Source of the DNA: Paroedura picta
Taxonomy: Eukaryota; Chordata; Lepidosauria; Squamata; Gekkonidae
DNA length: 64,000 nt
Direction: 5' to 3'
Assembly (NCBI RefSeq): GCF_049243985.1
Contig: NC_135381.1
Coordinates: 26,708,345 to 26,772,344 of the forward strand
The notes beneath the pieces were generated by a model. It worked only from the letters and a program-made list of their open reading frames with translations, searched no databases and was not told the DNA's origin. Shown here one piece after another: positions 46,228 through 56,438 of this stretch. Every line of letters begins with the position of its first letter. Position 1 is the first letter of the stretch. Made by a program: the position numbers and the translations under genes.

Positions 46228-46571
46228 AGAGCCTCTTGTGGTGCAGAGTGGTAAGGCAGTGACGTGCTGTCTGAAGCTGTTTGCCCATGAGGTTGGAAGT
46301 TCGATCCCAGCAGCTGGCTCAATGTTGATGGATCAGGCAATTTAATTTTAATGTAGATTTTAATACATTGACTCAGGTTGACTCAGCCTTCCATCCTTCT
46401 GAGGTTGGTAAAATGAGTACCCAGCTTGCTGGGGGGGTAAATGGTAATGACTGGGGAAGGCACTGGCAAACCACCCCGTATTGAGTCTGCTATGAAAACG
46501 CTAGAGGGCGTCACCCCAAGGGTCAGACATGACCCGGTGCTTGCACAGGGGATACCTTTACCTTTACCTTT
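46228..46571 (+). repeat. Sauria-type SINE with 13-bp target duplication and internal insert
   Basis: Full-length head and tail, with AGGTGAAGTACTA duplicated at 46215-46227 and 46572-46584. About 50 extra bases (near 46328-46377, AT-rich, ending in a repeat of TTGACTCAGG) interrupt the middle relative to other copies. Confidence 0.9.
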
Positions 46572-46841
46572 AGGTGAAGTACTAGAACAATTAGCATGTG
46601 CAGTGAATGGGAAGGAAAGATCTGTATTGGCTTTTCAGAGCTGCTTCACATGAAAGATTATACAGGTAAACAGTTGCCAGTAATCCAAGAGTAGAGTGAA
46701 CCAGGCACAGATTTATGTTAGCACAATAAAATAATCACATATTTATGACTTATTGTGAGACTTCCTGTGTGCTGCTTCCTAATAAAGAACTCACAACACC
46801 TGGGTTCTTAGTTTTCAGTCATGTTAAACTGCATATCTTCA

Positions 46842-47074
46842 ATAAAATCATAGTCCAGTAGCACCTTTAAGACCAACAAAGATTTATTCAAGGTGTGAGC
46901 TTTCGAGTGCAAGCACTCTTCGTCAGACTAAGAACTGACCATCATAACAGTAGCAAAATTGCTTTTATATTCCCACTATCATGATGGTCAGTTCTTAGTC
47001 TGACGAAGAGTGCTTGCACTTGAAAGCTCACACCTTGAATAAATCTTTGTTGGTCTTAAAGGTGCTACTGGACT
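46842..47074. mobile_element. Palindromic element with 13-bp target duplication
   Basis: The left arm (GTCCAGTAGCACCTTTAAGA, GACCAACAAAGATTTATTC, GTGCAAGCACTCTTCGTCAG) is repeated almost exactly in inverse in the right arm, around a spacer of about 40 bases near 46945-46980. CTGCATATCTTCA is duplicated at 46829-46841 and 47075-47087. A duplication that long suggests target-primed retrotransposition rather than hAT or mariner movement. The family is unnamed here. Confidence 0.75.
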
Positions 47075-47087
47075 CTGCATATCTTCA

Positions 47088-47954
47088 GTTATTAATGTGA
47101 GTCATTTTATCCTGGCTCTTAGTTGATCTCCTGCTCTGAACTTTAACAAAGTTTGGCTCTCTGATTGTAACAGGTTGCAGATGCCCCTTCTAGAGGATTG
47201 CTTCCTGTGGGGGGGAATGTGACAGATTTCTAATCTTTTTTCTATCATATAGAGTCCACAACACTAGCTAGAGTACATTTCCTGGGTGGAACTGTCAAAG
47301 AAACAGAGAGGCTTCAATTTCAGGCTTTCAACTTGTCTGAAATTGGAATGCAGCCACTCCTCTAGACCAGACATAGCAAAATTTGTCAGCTAGCTTTCCA
47401 AGTGACCTGTTTCTCAGGGTCTGCTATGTGTATATCTCATTCTTCAGAAGCAGCAAAATTGTATGCTGTATGCTTTAGCCACTCTCCTGGTCAACCACAA
47501 CACTGCAGCATGCCACAATCTCATCCCTGAAACACCACCCATATCTCCCTCTCAGAAACAGCAAAACAGGATAGCGGTCTTCAGAAAGGCCACAGGATCT
47601 AGGATTTGTAATTGCCACATTCTTCCCTGCAGAAGAATCAAAATATATGTTGTCAGTGTTGCTCTCAGGTACTCAAATGGCCCACATGCTTGAACATTTA
47701 TGAAGCACTCCTGTGTGTTATAAATCTCTAATTCTTCTAGGGGTAATCCTTGTATAAGCACTCCCCCACATGGTGAAAGACAGAACCAAAAAAGAGTAAT
47801 GAAAATAAAAATGAGTCTTGCACCTTAAAGATTAAAACTTTTCCCCGGTGTAAATTTGTGTAGAATACAGCTGACTTCTTTTTATATTATCACTAGGCAG
47901 TCATTTTATGTAGGGATATGAAGAAAAGCAGGGTGGGGGAGTCAAGAAATGCAG
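47088..47954. other. Intergenic, nothing recognised
   Basis: No supported feature. Confidence 0.4.
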
Positions 47955-50262
47955 GAAGAAAACAGAGTTGCTTACCCATAACTGTTGTTCATCAATATCT
48001 TGTGTGCAGACATGCATTGGGAGTGCAACTATACAGGCCTGCCATGGAGAATTCCTGTATAGCAAAGCTTAGCTAAAGAGTGCTGCCCCTCCCTGGACCA
48101 TAAATGCATGAATTTTCCTGCCAGCTGGGCATATGACCTAGGGGCGGAGTCTCCACCCTCCTCAGTTTGCATCACTGCCATGAACTCAAACTTACTGATC
48201 ACCTCAACATACTCTGAGGGCTCAAGCAGGGTAGGAAGAGGGGGCTGTATGTCTGCACACAAGACATCAATTAACAACATTTACAGGTAAGCAACTCATC
48301 TTCCATCTTGATGTGCAGTCCCGCATTAGGACCTTAGCAAACTCAATTACCTTAGGTGGTGGTCCTCATGCAAAAAGAGAATGCAGCAAAACTGCTGTCC
48401 CAAAATGCACATCTGCTCCAGCTGTGACATCCAGCGCATAATGCTTAGGTGTCTTCTTTCCCCTCAGGTTGCTGCTCTACAAATATCCTGCAGGGGAATA
48501 CTTCCGTTGAAGGCTGAAGACATCATCTGTGCTCATGAACTGGGATGTCCAAGGGGCATGCTAATGCTGACGCTCTAGCCAGCTTTTACTACTGAGACCA
48601 TCCACCTGGAGATTGACTGTGCTGATGCTCTCTGTCCCTTCTTCAGACCCCAATAGCAAATGAACAATGAATTAGTCTTCCTAAAACCACGAGTTCTATC
48701 CAAATAATAAAGTATAGCCCTTTTCACATCTAATGAGTGAAATTTTCTCAGCTGTTGATTGTGGGTCCGGAAAAAAACAGGGATGACTAGGTGAAATTCA
48801 GAAACTATCTTGGGAAGGAAATTCCAACTTGGGTGCCAAACTATTCTGGAGGGAAATTTTTTGAGGAAAGGTGGATCTATCCTAAATTATTAAGAAAACT
48901 ACCTTCATAACACAATAACTTCATAGTAGTGGCTCAAATGGGGCTTCATAATGGTCCCCAAAACCACCTCCAGTGACCACTGTGGGAATGACACCCGCCT
49001 TGGGAGAAACAAGTTCCCCAAACCTTTCCAGAATAACTTAGCCAGGTTATGGGCAAATACGGATGTCCCATCTACTTCCTCATGGAAGGCTGCTAGTGCT
49101 GCTAAATGTGTCCATACCAATGTTAAAGAGTCCCGACCTCAAGAGGTCCAATAAGTATTCCAGAATTCTGGGGAGGGAGCAAGTAAACAGGCACATCTTT
49201 CTCAAAGTACACCAGTTCTTGAACTGGGACCATTTACAACCATAATTATACCAAGTGGATTCCTTTCTGAAATTGAGTAAAACTGTCCTAACACCCTCTG
49301 AAAACAAACCCTCTAGGAGTGATCCTGCATGCAGTTAAGTGGAGCCTTGGTAAGTCTAGGAACCTCCCAGAATTGACCCTCAATAGTTCCACCTTCTCTG
49401 GGATCCAAACTACACCTCCTCTTGCCAACAACCTCAGGGTCCTGAACCAGGGCTGGCATGGCCAAAACGTAGCCAAAATGGAGAATGGCTTCCATCCATT
49501 TGGATCTCATCTTGCCTATTACCCTGGGAATCAGGTAAGAGGAGGGGAGGCGTAAGACAAAGTCCCTGTCCAAGAAATTTGGAAGGCATCTCCCAGAGAA
49601 CTTGTCTATCCCCCCTGGAGAACAAAAGAACTGAGCTTTTGTAAGCCACTGTCTCACAAACAGGTCGATTTGAGGTTGACTCCACTGGGCAAACAGAACC
49701 TCCAGGAATGTACTACTGAGGGAGCATTTGTAGATCTGAGAAAAAACTCTGCTGAGCTCATCTGCTCTGGTGTTAATGCCCCATGCAATATGCGTGGCTC
49801 TCAGGTCTGAATGGATCTGTAGGCCCTCCTTAGAGTTTCGTTGCATACTATCAGGGAAGATGTGTCCCCTTGCTTATTCAAATTCAATTACCTTGACATG
49901 TTCCCGGTCCTTAGAAGGATCCACTGTCCCTGAAGGATATCTGCAAACACTGTTAAGGCCAACCAAACCGCTGTCATGTCAAGAACATTAATATGAAACT
50001 TTTGCTCAGTAGGGTTCCAACCATCGTGGGAAGAGGCATTCCCCGAGGAGGCCCCCCAACCCTACAAAGATGCATCTGTCGTGAGGATGACATCTGGGAC
50101 CCATGGACTGAATGGAATACCTAAGAGATTACTCTTCTCCACCAGTCCATAGATTGCAGTATTGCTCTAGGGATCTAGAGTTTGTGAAAGGGACTGATTG
50201 AATCTACGGACAAACCATGTCTGGAGGCTTCTCAAATGCCACCCAACATATCTAACTACAGA
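47955..50262 (-). mobile_element. DIRS-like tyrosine-recombinase retrotransposon fossil
   Basis: On the minus strand two parts are recognisable in order: an RT/RNase H-like part near 49850-49320 (wording such as NTRADELSR and QPQIDLF) and the start of a tyrosine recombinase near 49300-49080. The low-coordinate end carries a pair of inverted repeats (about 47965-48018 and 48247-48299), in line with the unusual termini of DIRS elements. The copy is 5'-truncated and broken in several places, so it is an old, inactive fossil. Confidence 0.7.
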
Positions 50263-50765
50263 CATGGTTGAAGACAATTAATTACATGATAGTGCTTGGT
50301 GCAAGGCATTTAAGGATGTATTGTGGAACTGTGACAGCAATCAAAAAGAATCCCATTAATGAGCCAATTTTACATTTTCAAAACCACAGTGACTGTTTGC
50401 TTGTCTATTCCCATGCATATGGATGTATTTTGAAATCTCTTTGGATTCATCTCATCGCACTGTTTAAAAAGGCTGGGGTCTTTTCCCCCTTCAAATATAG
50501 GCTATTGGTTATTCTTAATAGAAAATGTCAAATCCTGATTCATTTCTGTACTGCAGTTTCAGATAAATAAAATTTCTCAAAGGAAGAAGGTATGATTTTA
50601 GCTTTTAATTTATGCCACAAGATGTCTCCCTTCCTTAAACTGGCTGATCAGTCACAGGGATCCACGCTGCAGTAAACTGGAGGTTAGACTGTTATGATGC
50701 ACTCAGTATGGGTCTACCTTCAGAGACCATCTAAAAACTCTAGCTGGAACAATACATACCATAGT
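50263..50765. other. Intergenic, nothing recognised
   Basis: No supported feature; the 100-codon open frame at 50268-50570 has no resemblance or context. Confidence 0.4.
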
Positions 50766-50804
50766 TCTATGAAGTAGGTTCAGGTGTGTAGCTGTGTTGG
50801 TATG

Positions 50805-51768
50805 AAACAGCAGAACAAAGTTTGAGTCCAGTGGCACCTTTAAGAACAACACATTTTTATTCAAGGTATAAGCTTTTGTGCACATGGCCAGCGCCTCAGT
50901 GAAACAGCATCCTCAACCTGAGACAGATGGGGGAGGGGGGTTAATTGCCAAGAAAGGCAGGTTACAGTGGCAGGTTACAGTGGATGAGCGATAGGGATGT
51001 GATAGCACAGAGGGTTGGACTAGATGACCCAAGAGGTCCCTTCCAACTCTATTATTCTAGGATTCTAAATTCTGTCTAAACATCTGGAAGAAGTTCCTGA
51101 CAGAGCGGTTTCTCAGTGGAACAGGCTTCCTTAGGAGGTGGTGGGTTCTCCATCTTTGGAAATTTTTAAACCGAGGCTAGATAGCCATTTGACGGAGAGG
51201 CTGATTCTGTGAAGGCTCAAGGGGGTGGCAAGTTACCGTGGATGAGTGATAGGGTTGTGAGTGTCCTGCATAGTGCAGGGGGTTGGGCTAGACGACCCAG
51301 GAGTTACCTTCCAGTTCTATTCTATGATTCTATGAAAGGCTGGCTAGAGTGAAGATGCATAAGAGATAATAGCTGAGATTGTGTGATAACTGAGACTGGA
51401 TTAAGGAAGTAATGTGTAAAGCATACACAAGAGCTAACAGACATTACACTTTTCATGTCTGTTAACTCTTGTATTTGTATGCTTATTTACAGCCATTCAC
51501 ATAATTTGATTTCTGTATCAATCCAATTTCTGCTATACAATAGTTTCAGCTATTATCACACAATTTCAGTTATTATCTCTTATGCATCTTCACTCTAGCC
51601 ACCTATTCCTGGCAATTAAACTCCCACACACGGACAAATACCCAATATGTAATGGTTGGAAATATTCTGATTTGCTGGATCTGGTGAAGTCTGTATGTGC
51701 ACAAAAGCTCATACCTTGATTAAAACTGTGTTGGTTTTAAAGGTGCCACTGGACTCGAACTTTGTTCT
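50805..51768. repeat. Long palindromic repeat, CR1 inserted in left arm
   Basis: The outer ends (AACAAAGTTTGAGTCCAGTG and the inverse CACTGGACTCGAACTTTGTT) and the inner ends (TAACAGACAT and ATGTCTGTTA around a short loop at about 51445-51454) are inverted. In between, GCTAGAGTGAAGATGCATAA is likewise mirrored near 51355 and 51580. Removing the CR1 sequence at about 50958-51335 restores the left arm. It belongs to the same loose family as 46842-47074. Confidence 0.7.
50958..51335 (+). repeat. Two CR1 3' ends in tandem
   Basis: One CR1 3' UTR with tail ends near 51066 (TTCTAGGATTCTA), and a second, longer CR1 fragment (TGGAAGAAGTTCCTGACAG to CTATGATTCTATGA) follows directly to about 51333. 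Confidence 0.8.
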
Positions 51769-52439
51769 TATGAGGTAGGTTAGGCTGAAAGACAGTGATG
51801 GCTGGACCTTTGCCATATAGCCATAAGGTTTCTACAGATTGCTCCAAAATAATGAATCTTTGACTTGGTGCAAAAGATCAATTTAACTGAAAGCAAAAGG
51901 GTAAACCAGAACAAAACCTTTGATAAAACTGGTCTAGAATTGTACAGGTGTGTTCCCTCCTCCTGTGGGAATCCCACTACTGGTGGGAGATACATCAAAG
52001 TCGCAACAAGCAGAATGGTGTTATTCTAACACAGAGATGCCAAGGACATTTACTGATACTCCCAAGACACCGGCAAGATACATGGCAGAAGGGTGCAAGG
52101 AAGACAGGAACCAGTTCACGTGATTCAGGCAATAAAAACAGTCCACGTTGACAAGCCATCACTAATCCTATATTCTCTATATTCTATCAAAATATATAGC
52201 AGATATAAGCCAATTCTGACATCCTGCCCATCCAAAATCCTCCTCCTACCACCTCCCATGATCCTGGGGCCATTTTAGCAGGGAAAGCAGAATGGAAGTC
52301 CCAGACCAACCTGGGCACCCAAACATGGGCAGCATCCACCCACTCCCACTCCATCATAGGAAACTCCTTCCAGTCCACCAAGTATTGTAGCTTTCCCCAG
52401 TAGCCAGTGCAGTTCCTGAAGGAGCTGAAGGTGATGTGT
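51769..52439. other. Intergenic, mostly unrecognised
   Basis: No gene supported. About 52200-52440 may be the 3' continuation of the LINE fragment next to it. Confidence 0.35.
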
Positions 52440-53060
52440 TCCTGAAAGTGATGTGGGCTCTCCACAATGTTCAGGTGAGAACGCGGGCAGCTGCATTTTG
52501 GACCAATTGTAGTTTTCAGAGCAGAGTTGCAGTAATTCATCCTAGAAGTGACTGTTGCATGGATCACTGTGGCAAGGCATTCTGGGCCAAACAGGGTGGC
52601 AGCAGCTGGGCTTGGAGAAGATGGAAATATGCCAGCTGTGCTCCTTTTGTGACTTGAGCTTCCATAGTTAAGTGTCAAGGATCACAACCAGGTTCCTGAC
52701 AGATTGTGCAGTTTTAAGTTGCATGTCATTCAGGTTAGGGAGGCAGGCTTCCAAATCTGACACTTTCCCACCTGTCTAAAGGGCCTTCGTCTTCGAGGGG
52801 TTGAGCTTCATGTAATTACACTGAAACCAATCCGCTACAGCTTCCAGGCATCTGGCCAAGGAATCTGAGCCATCTCCTGATGACTGTCCATCAGGAGAGA
52901 AAAGCTGGCTGTCATCAGCATACTGTCCAGGCCATAGCTTTGGACCAGCTGGGCAAGGGCATGCATGATGTTAAATAGCGTCAGAGAGAGAATCGCTCCC
53001 TGTGGGACTTCACATTTGAGTTCACAGTGGTGCAAATTTATTCTCCTCCATGGCCACTCT
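52440..53060 (-). mobile_element. L2-like LINE fragment, minus strand
   Basis: Minus-strand reading gives VPQGAILSLTLFNIMHALAQ (reverse transcriptase motif B region), the LAQLVQSYGLD block, and ECLATVIHATVTSRMNYCNS, matching the LINE at 12360-12880. It is broken and covers only the second half of the reverse transcriptase. Confidence 0.75.
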
Positions 53061-53109
53061 TTGTCCTCGACCTTGGAGAAAGGACCTTAGGAAAGCCACA
53101 TATACCCCC

Positions 53110-53215
53110 TCCCTACTGTTTCCTTCTAGGGAACTGATCTCTGTAGTCTGGAGATAAGTTGTAATTCTAAGAGAACTTCAGGACACATTTGGAGAATGGC
53201 AACCCTATTAAAAGA
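53110..53215 (+). repeat. Unclassified repeat fragment
   Basis: CTGTAGTCTGGAGATAAGTTG and GGAGAATGGCAACCCTATT; the first part recurs near 8565. Confidence 0.5.
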
Positions 53216-54120
53216 TGGAACCCCTCAGGCTAAAAAGCTGTTTGGCCTGAAGGCTAACAGATAGTAAAGTCAATCAATTAATAAATTTTTATTACAGCAA
53301 TTTCCAGTGATAACAAAACTATTAAAAAGTAACTTAACTAGAATAAAAATTAGTGGTTAATAAAACAGATCAACCAAGAGGTAAAAACTATACAGAAGCT
53401 ATACTTAGTTTTCTGATCTTAATTAAAGTTGCACAATACTTTGTAACCTGGAAGGTGGTGGGAGTGTAGTCTGCTGAGCCTCAAAGGAGAGGGTGAAGAC
53501 ATGGTGTCATTGCTGAAAGGCCCCATCTCGGGTGTAAACTGCACGGAGCTTTTATTCCAATCCCAGGTCGATTCAGTCCCTGCCGTCTACACAAAATGCG
53601 ATTTCCGTTTTGATTTTGGGCGATTAAAATTTTCCTTCTGCAGCAAGAAGGACTGATCCAGAGTGACCCTACCTTTCCTGTGCGATATCTTAGAGTGCTT
53701 TTAATGCTCAGGATTTTTAAAATCGAATTGAGAAAACAGGCTGTTTTGAATCTGGGCTTTGCTTCGTTATAGAGAACCCCTGATCGGCCAAAGCTTGCCT
53801 TAAAGGAGAAGCCCCTAATTTCTTTCAACTTCGGACAGTCTTGGATTTTTTCTCCCTCCTCTGCCTTCTTCGATCCTCTCCCCCACTTCAAGAAAAGAAA
53901 GAAAGAGGCTTGGCTCCCACCCCTTCTGAACTACCCTAACCTGGTACAGAACACTTGTCTATTTCAATGGGGAGGGGGGGGGGAAGGGGAAGACCTGGGT
54001 TCAAATCGATCTGAATTCAACAGGATTGACAATGGAACAAACAAAGTAAATGCAGACTCTGCCCTGGTTGCCACCCAACTCACCTTACCTCTTACATATG
54101 TATGTGTAAAGTGCTGTCAA
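53216..54120. other. Intergenic; possible old DNA element at 53515-53960
   Basis: No gene supported. The CpG-containing block near 53515-53620 looks unlike its surroundings and may be an old transposon, but inverted ends are not convincing. Confidence 0.3.
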
Positions 54121-54159
54121 GGCACCGCAAACTCATGCCAACTCCTAATAAGTGTTTCA

Positions 54160-54440
54160 AGCCCCTGGGAAGGGCTTTCTCCTCCCCCCTCCTCAGCCTT
54201 AAGCCCTTCCCAGGGACCGGGGGACCTGTCACTCTCCCCGGCCCCTAGGAAGGGCTTTCTCCGTCCCCCCCCCAGCCTAAAGCCCTTTCCAGGGGCCAGG
54301 GAGCGCTCTTCCCAGCCCCTGGGAAGGCCTTTCTTCACCCCTCCCCAGCCTAAAGCCCTTCCCAGGGGTTGGGGATCACGCTCCCGGCCACCTCGGAACG
54401 GCTTCAGCCTGGGGGCGGCGGGAGCCCTTCCCAGCCACCC
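54160..54440. repeat. GC-rich minisatellite of hairpin units
   Basis: Three tandem units of 74-80 bases start near 54160, 54240 and 54314, with a divergent partial fourth. Each begins CCCCTGGGAAGGGCTTTCT-like and ends with the inverse AAAGCCCTTCCCAGGGG, so each unit can fold on itself. Confidence 0.8.
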
Positions 54441-54718
54441 GGCTAACACTGCCAGGGCGGTTGAGAACAGCTAGCGCCTGCTGTATTCATTTTACAGTGG
54501 CCTTAATTACTAGTACATCTAATAAAATTTCAGTTGATATCACAACTGCAACTCTGGCAATTAAACTGAATACCCTGTAGAAATCTAGCCACCTTCTCAG
54601 TTCTCTCGGCCAATCAATCAACAAGAAGACTATAGAGTCCCATTGCGTCAGAGAGGTTGGCGTTCACATCTAAAAAGTAAAATTTATGTTGACGTTCATA
54701 AAAGGCACAATAAAACAT

Positions 54719-55075
54719 AATGTATTTATTTATTTAGATTTCTATACCGCCCTTCCCTATAGAGCCTCTTGTGGCGCAGAGTGGTAAGGCAGCAGTCATG
54801 CAGTCTGAAAGCTCTGCCCATGAGGCTGGGAGTTCGATCCCAGCAGACGGCTCAAGGTTGACTCAGCCTTCCATCCTTCCGAGGTCAGTAAAATGAGTAC
54901 CCAGCTTGCTGGGAGGTAAACGGTAATGACTGGGGAAGGCACTGGCAAACCACCCCGTATTGAGTCTGCCATGAAAACGCTGGAGGGCGTCACCCCAAGG
55001 GTCAGACATGACTCGGTGCTTGCACAGGGGATACCTTTACCTTTACCGCCCTTCCCTACGGCTCATATGAGCTAA
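54719..55075 (-). repeat. LINE 3' end scrap, minus strand, split by Sauria SINE
   Basis: TTTATTTATTTAGATTTCTA then ACCGCCCTTCCCTA at the left and CGGCTCATATGAGC at the right form one segment once the SINE and target duplication are removed. Confidence 0.5.
54760..55044 (+). repeat. Sauria-type SINE with 14-bp target duplication
   Basis: Full-length copy from AGAGCCTCTTGTGGCGCAGA to the ACCTTT tail. ACCGCCCTTCCCTA is duplicated at 54746-54759 and 55045-55058, direct evidence of LINE-machinery insertion. Confidence 0.92.
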
Positions 55076-55289
55076 AGTCTCTCTTTCACCCATACCACAT
55101 AGGAATAATCTATCTTCAAAACAAATTCCCCAGAATCTGCCTTCCAAAACTGCTGTAGGGTTGCATACCTGGCATTGTGATCCCACCTTTGACGCCAGTG
55201 TTAAATCCTTGAATCCAGAGACCAGGACACTGGGAATTTATTTCTACTCTTTATTGTGACCCCAACATGATGGTAAAAGAGGCAAAAAT

Positions 55290-55716
55290 AAACTAGTGAA
55301 ACCCCACAAAATCCCAACTCATATACAATGTTCACTTGGTCTCGACCTGGGCCAGGGCCTTTTCAGTCCTGTCCCCAACCTGGTGGAACAATCTCCCAGA
55401 AGAGCTAAGTGCCCTGCCAGCATTACCATCTTTCCGCAGGGCCTGCAAGACAGAGGTCTTCCGCCAGGCATACGGTTGAGGCCAAGGCAGAGCCCGGGTT
55501 CTATCTTGGATCCCTTAGATCCATCGGCCAGCTCCCTCTTTCGTGAGACCAACGTTATGACCTCTGACTGAACAGGCGGGGTTATAGGATTAGAACACCA
55601 TTGTTGTTATTATAGCTTATCATATAATGGGTTTATTATGATTTTAATGTTTTATTGTGAACTGCCGTGAGACCTCCTGGTGAATGGCGGTATACAAGTT
55701 TAAATAAATAAATAAA
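55290..55716 (+). repeat. LINE 3' end (L2/CR1 group)
   Basis: The segment encodes a decayed LINE C-terminus (GACCTGGGCCAGGGCCTTTT, CTGGTGGAACAATCTCCC, TTCCGCAGGGCCTGCAAGAC) and ends in GGCGGTATACAAGTTTAAAT with ATAA repeats. It is 5'-truncated. Confidence 0.7.
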
Positions 55717-55944
55717 CAGAGAAAGAAAGGATCTTCCAGCTACGTGCACTATCGGTCTGATTCACTTTAAACTGACTGGATCTGGCAGACAGGACCCAAC
55801 CATGTGCGGACCAAGCAGGTCCTCCAGATTAGGATCCTGCCTTGGTCCTCCAGCTCAGTCTCCAGCTGGTCTAAAGACACAACAAAATACATATATACAT
55901 TCTTTGTAAAAAGTCACTTGTAAAAGCTACCTTGGTTCATCATG

Positions 55945-55977
55945 GGGGGAGGGAGGGAGAGAGAGAGAGAGAGAGAA
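55945..55977 (+). repeat. (AG)n / (GGGA)n microsatellite
   Basis: GGGAGGGAGGGAGAGAGAGA and further GA units. Confidence 0.85.
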
Positions 55978-56029
55978 GCAAGCAATGCAAAATCCCTTAG
56001 CCAGGAGCAAGAGGGAGAAGGCTTTCCCA

Positions 56030-56148
56030 GGCCTAGTCTGCACACAAAGGATAATGCACTTTGGCAGCTGGATTTTCCAGTGCAGAACAGGAAAATCTAC
56101 TTCTAAAGTGCATTGAAAGTGCATTATCTATTGTGTGCAGACTAGGCC
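56030..56148. mobile_element. Short MITE with 30-bp inverted ends
   Basis: GGCCTAGTCTGCACACAAAG at the left and its inverse ending TGTGTGCAGACTAGGCC at the right; the internal TTTTCC/GGAAAA part also pairs. It has no coding capacity and lies about 540 bases upstream of the PGRMC1 start. Confidence 0.75.
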
Positions 56149-56235
56149 CCAGTCTTCCAAAGATGCGGACTTTAGGGAAGGGATACGAACCCTGGCTTAA
56201 TAAATTCCTGGAGATCCGTTGTAGTCTGCGAAGGG

Positions 56236-56378
56236 CAGAGTGTGAGGAGGGATGGATCTCAACAGGAACGTGGCCCATCCGGCCCACCTTCGCGAGCCGC
56301 TTCGAGTACCCTTCAAGGTAGAGAAAAGCGGCTGACTCTTCTTCTAAAGCGGAGCTCACGTCACTGCCCGTGAACGGC
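56236..56378 (+). repeat. Left arm of inverted duplication flanking PGRMC1 exon 1
   Basis: From GATCTCAACAGGAACGTGGC to TCACGTCACTGCCCGTGAAC. Its inverse, with about one change in eight to ten bases, lies at 57443-57565. The middle resembles a SINE tail (GTAGAGAAAAGCGGC, CTCTTCTTCT), but similarity extends beyond the SINE end. Confidence 0.7.
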
Positions 56379-56438
56379 AGGCTGTGAGAAGAAAACCACT
56401 GCAAACCGCAAGGCCAAAGGGGCGCGAAATGGCGGGAA
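56356..56438 (+). promoter_or_regulatory. PGRMC1: CRE-like and E2F-like motifs upstream of PGRMC1
   Basis: TCACGTCA at 56356-56363 is one base from the CRE palindrome. GGCGCGAAA at about 56421 and GGCGGGAA at about 56431 both fit the E2F consensus. No TATA box is seen. Binding is untested. Confidence 0.35.

Noticed and set aside
53481-53891. 136-codon minus-strand frame
   Set aside because: No resemblance to any family and likely within an old repeat.
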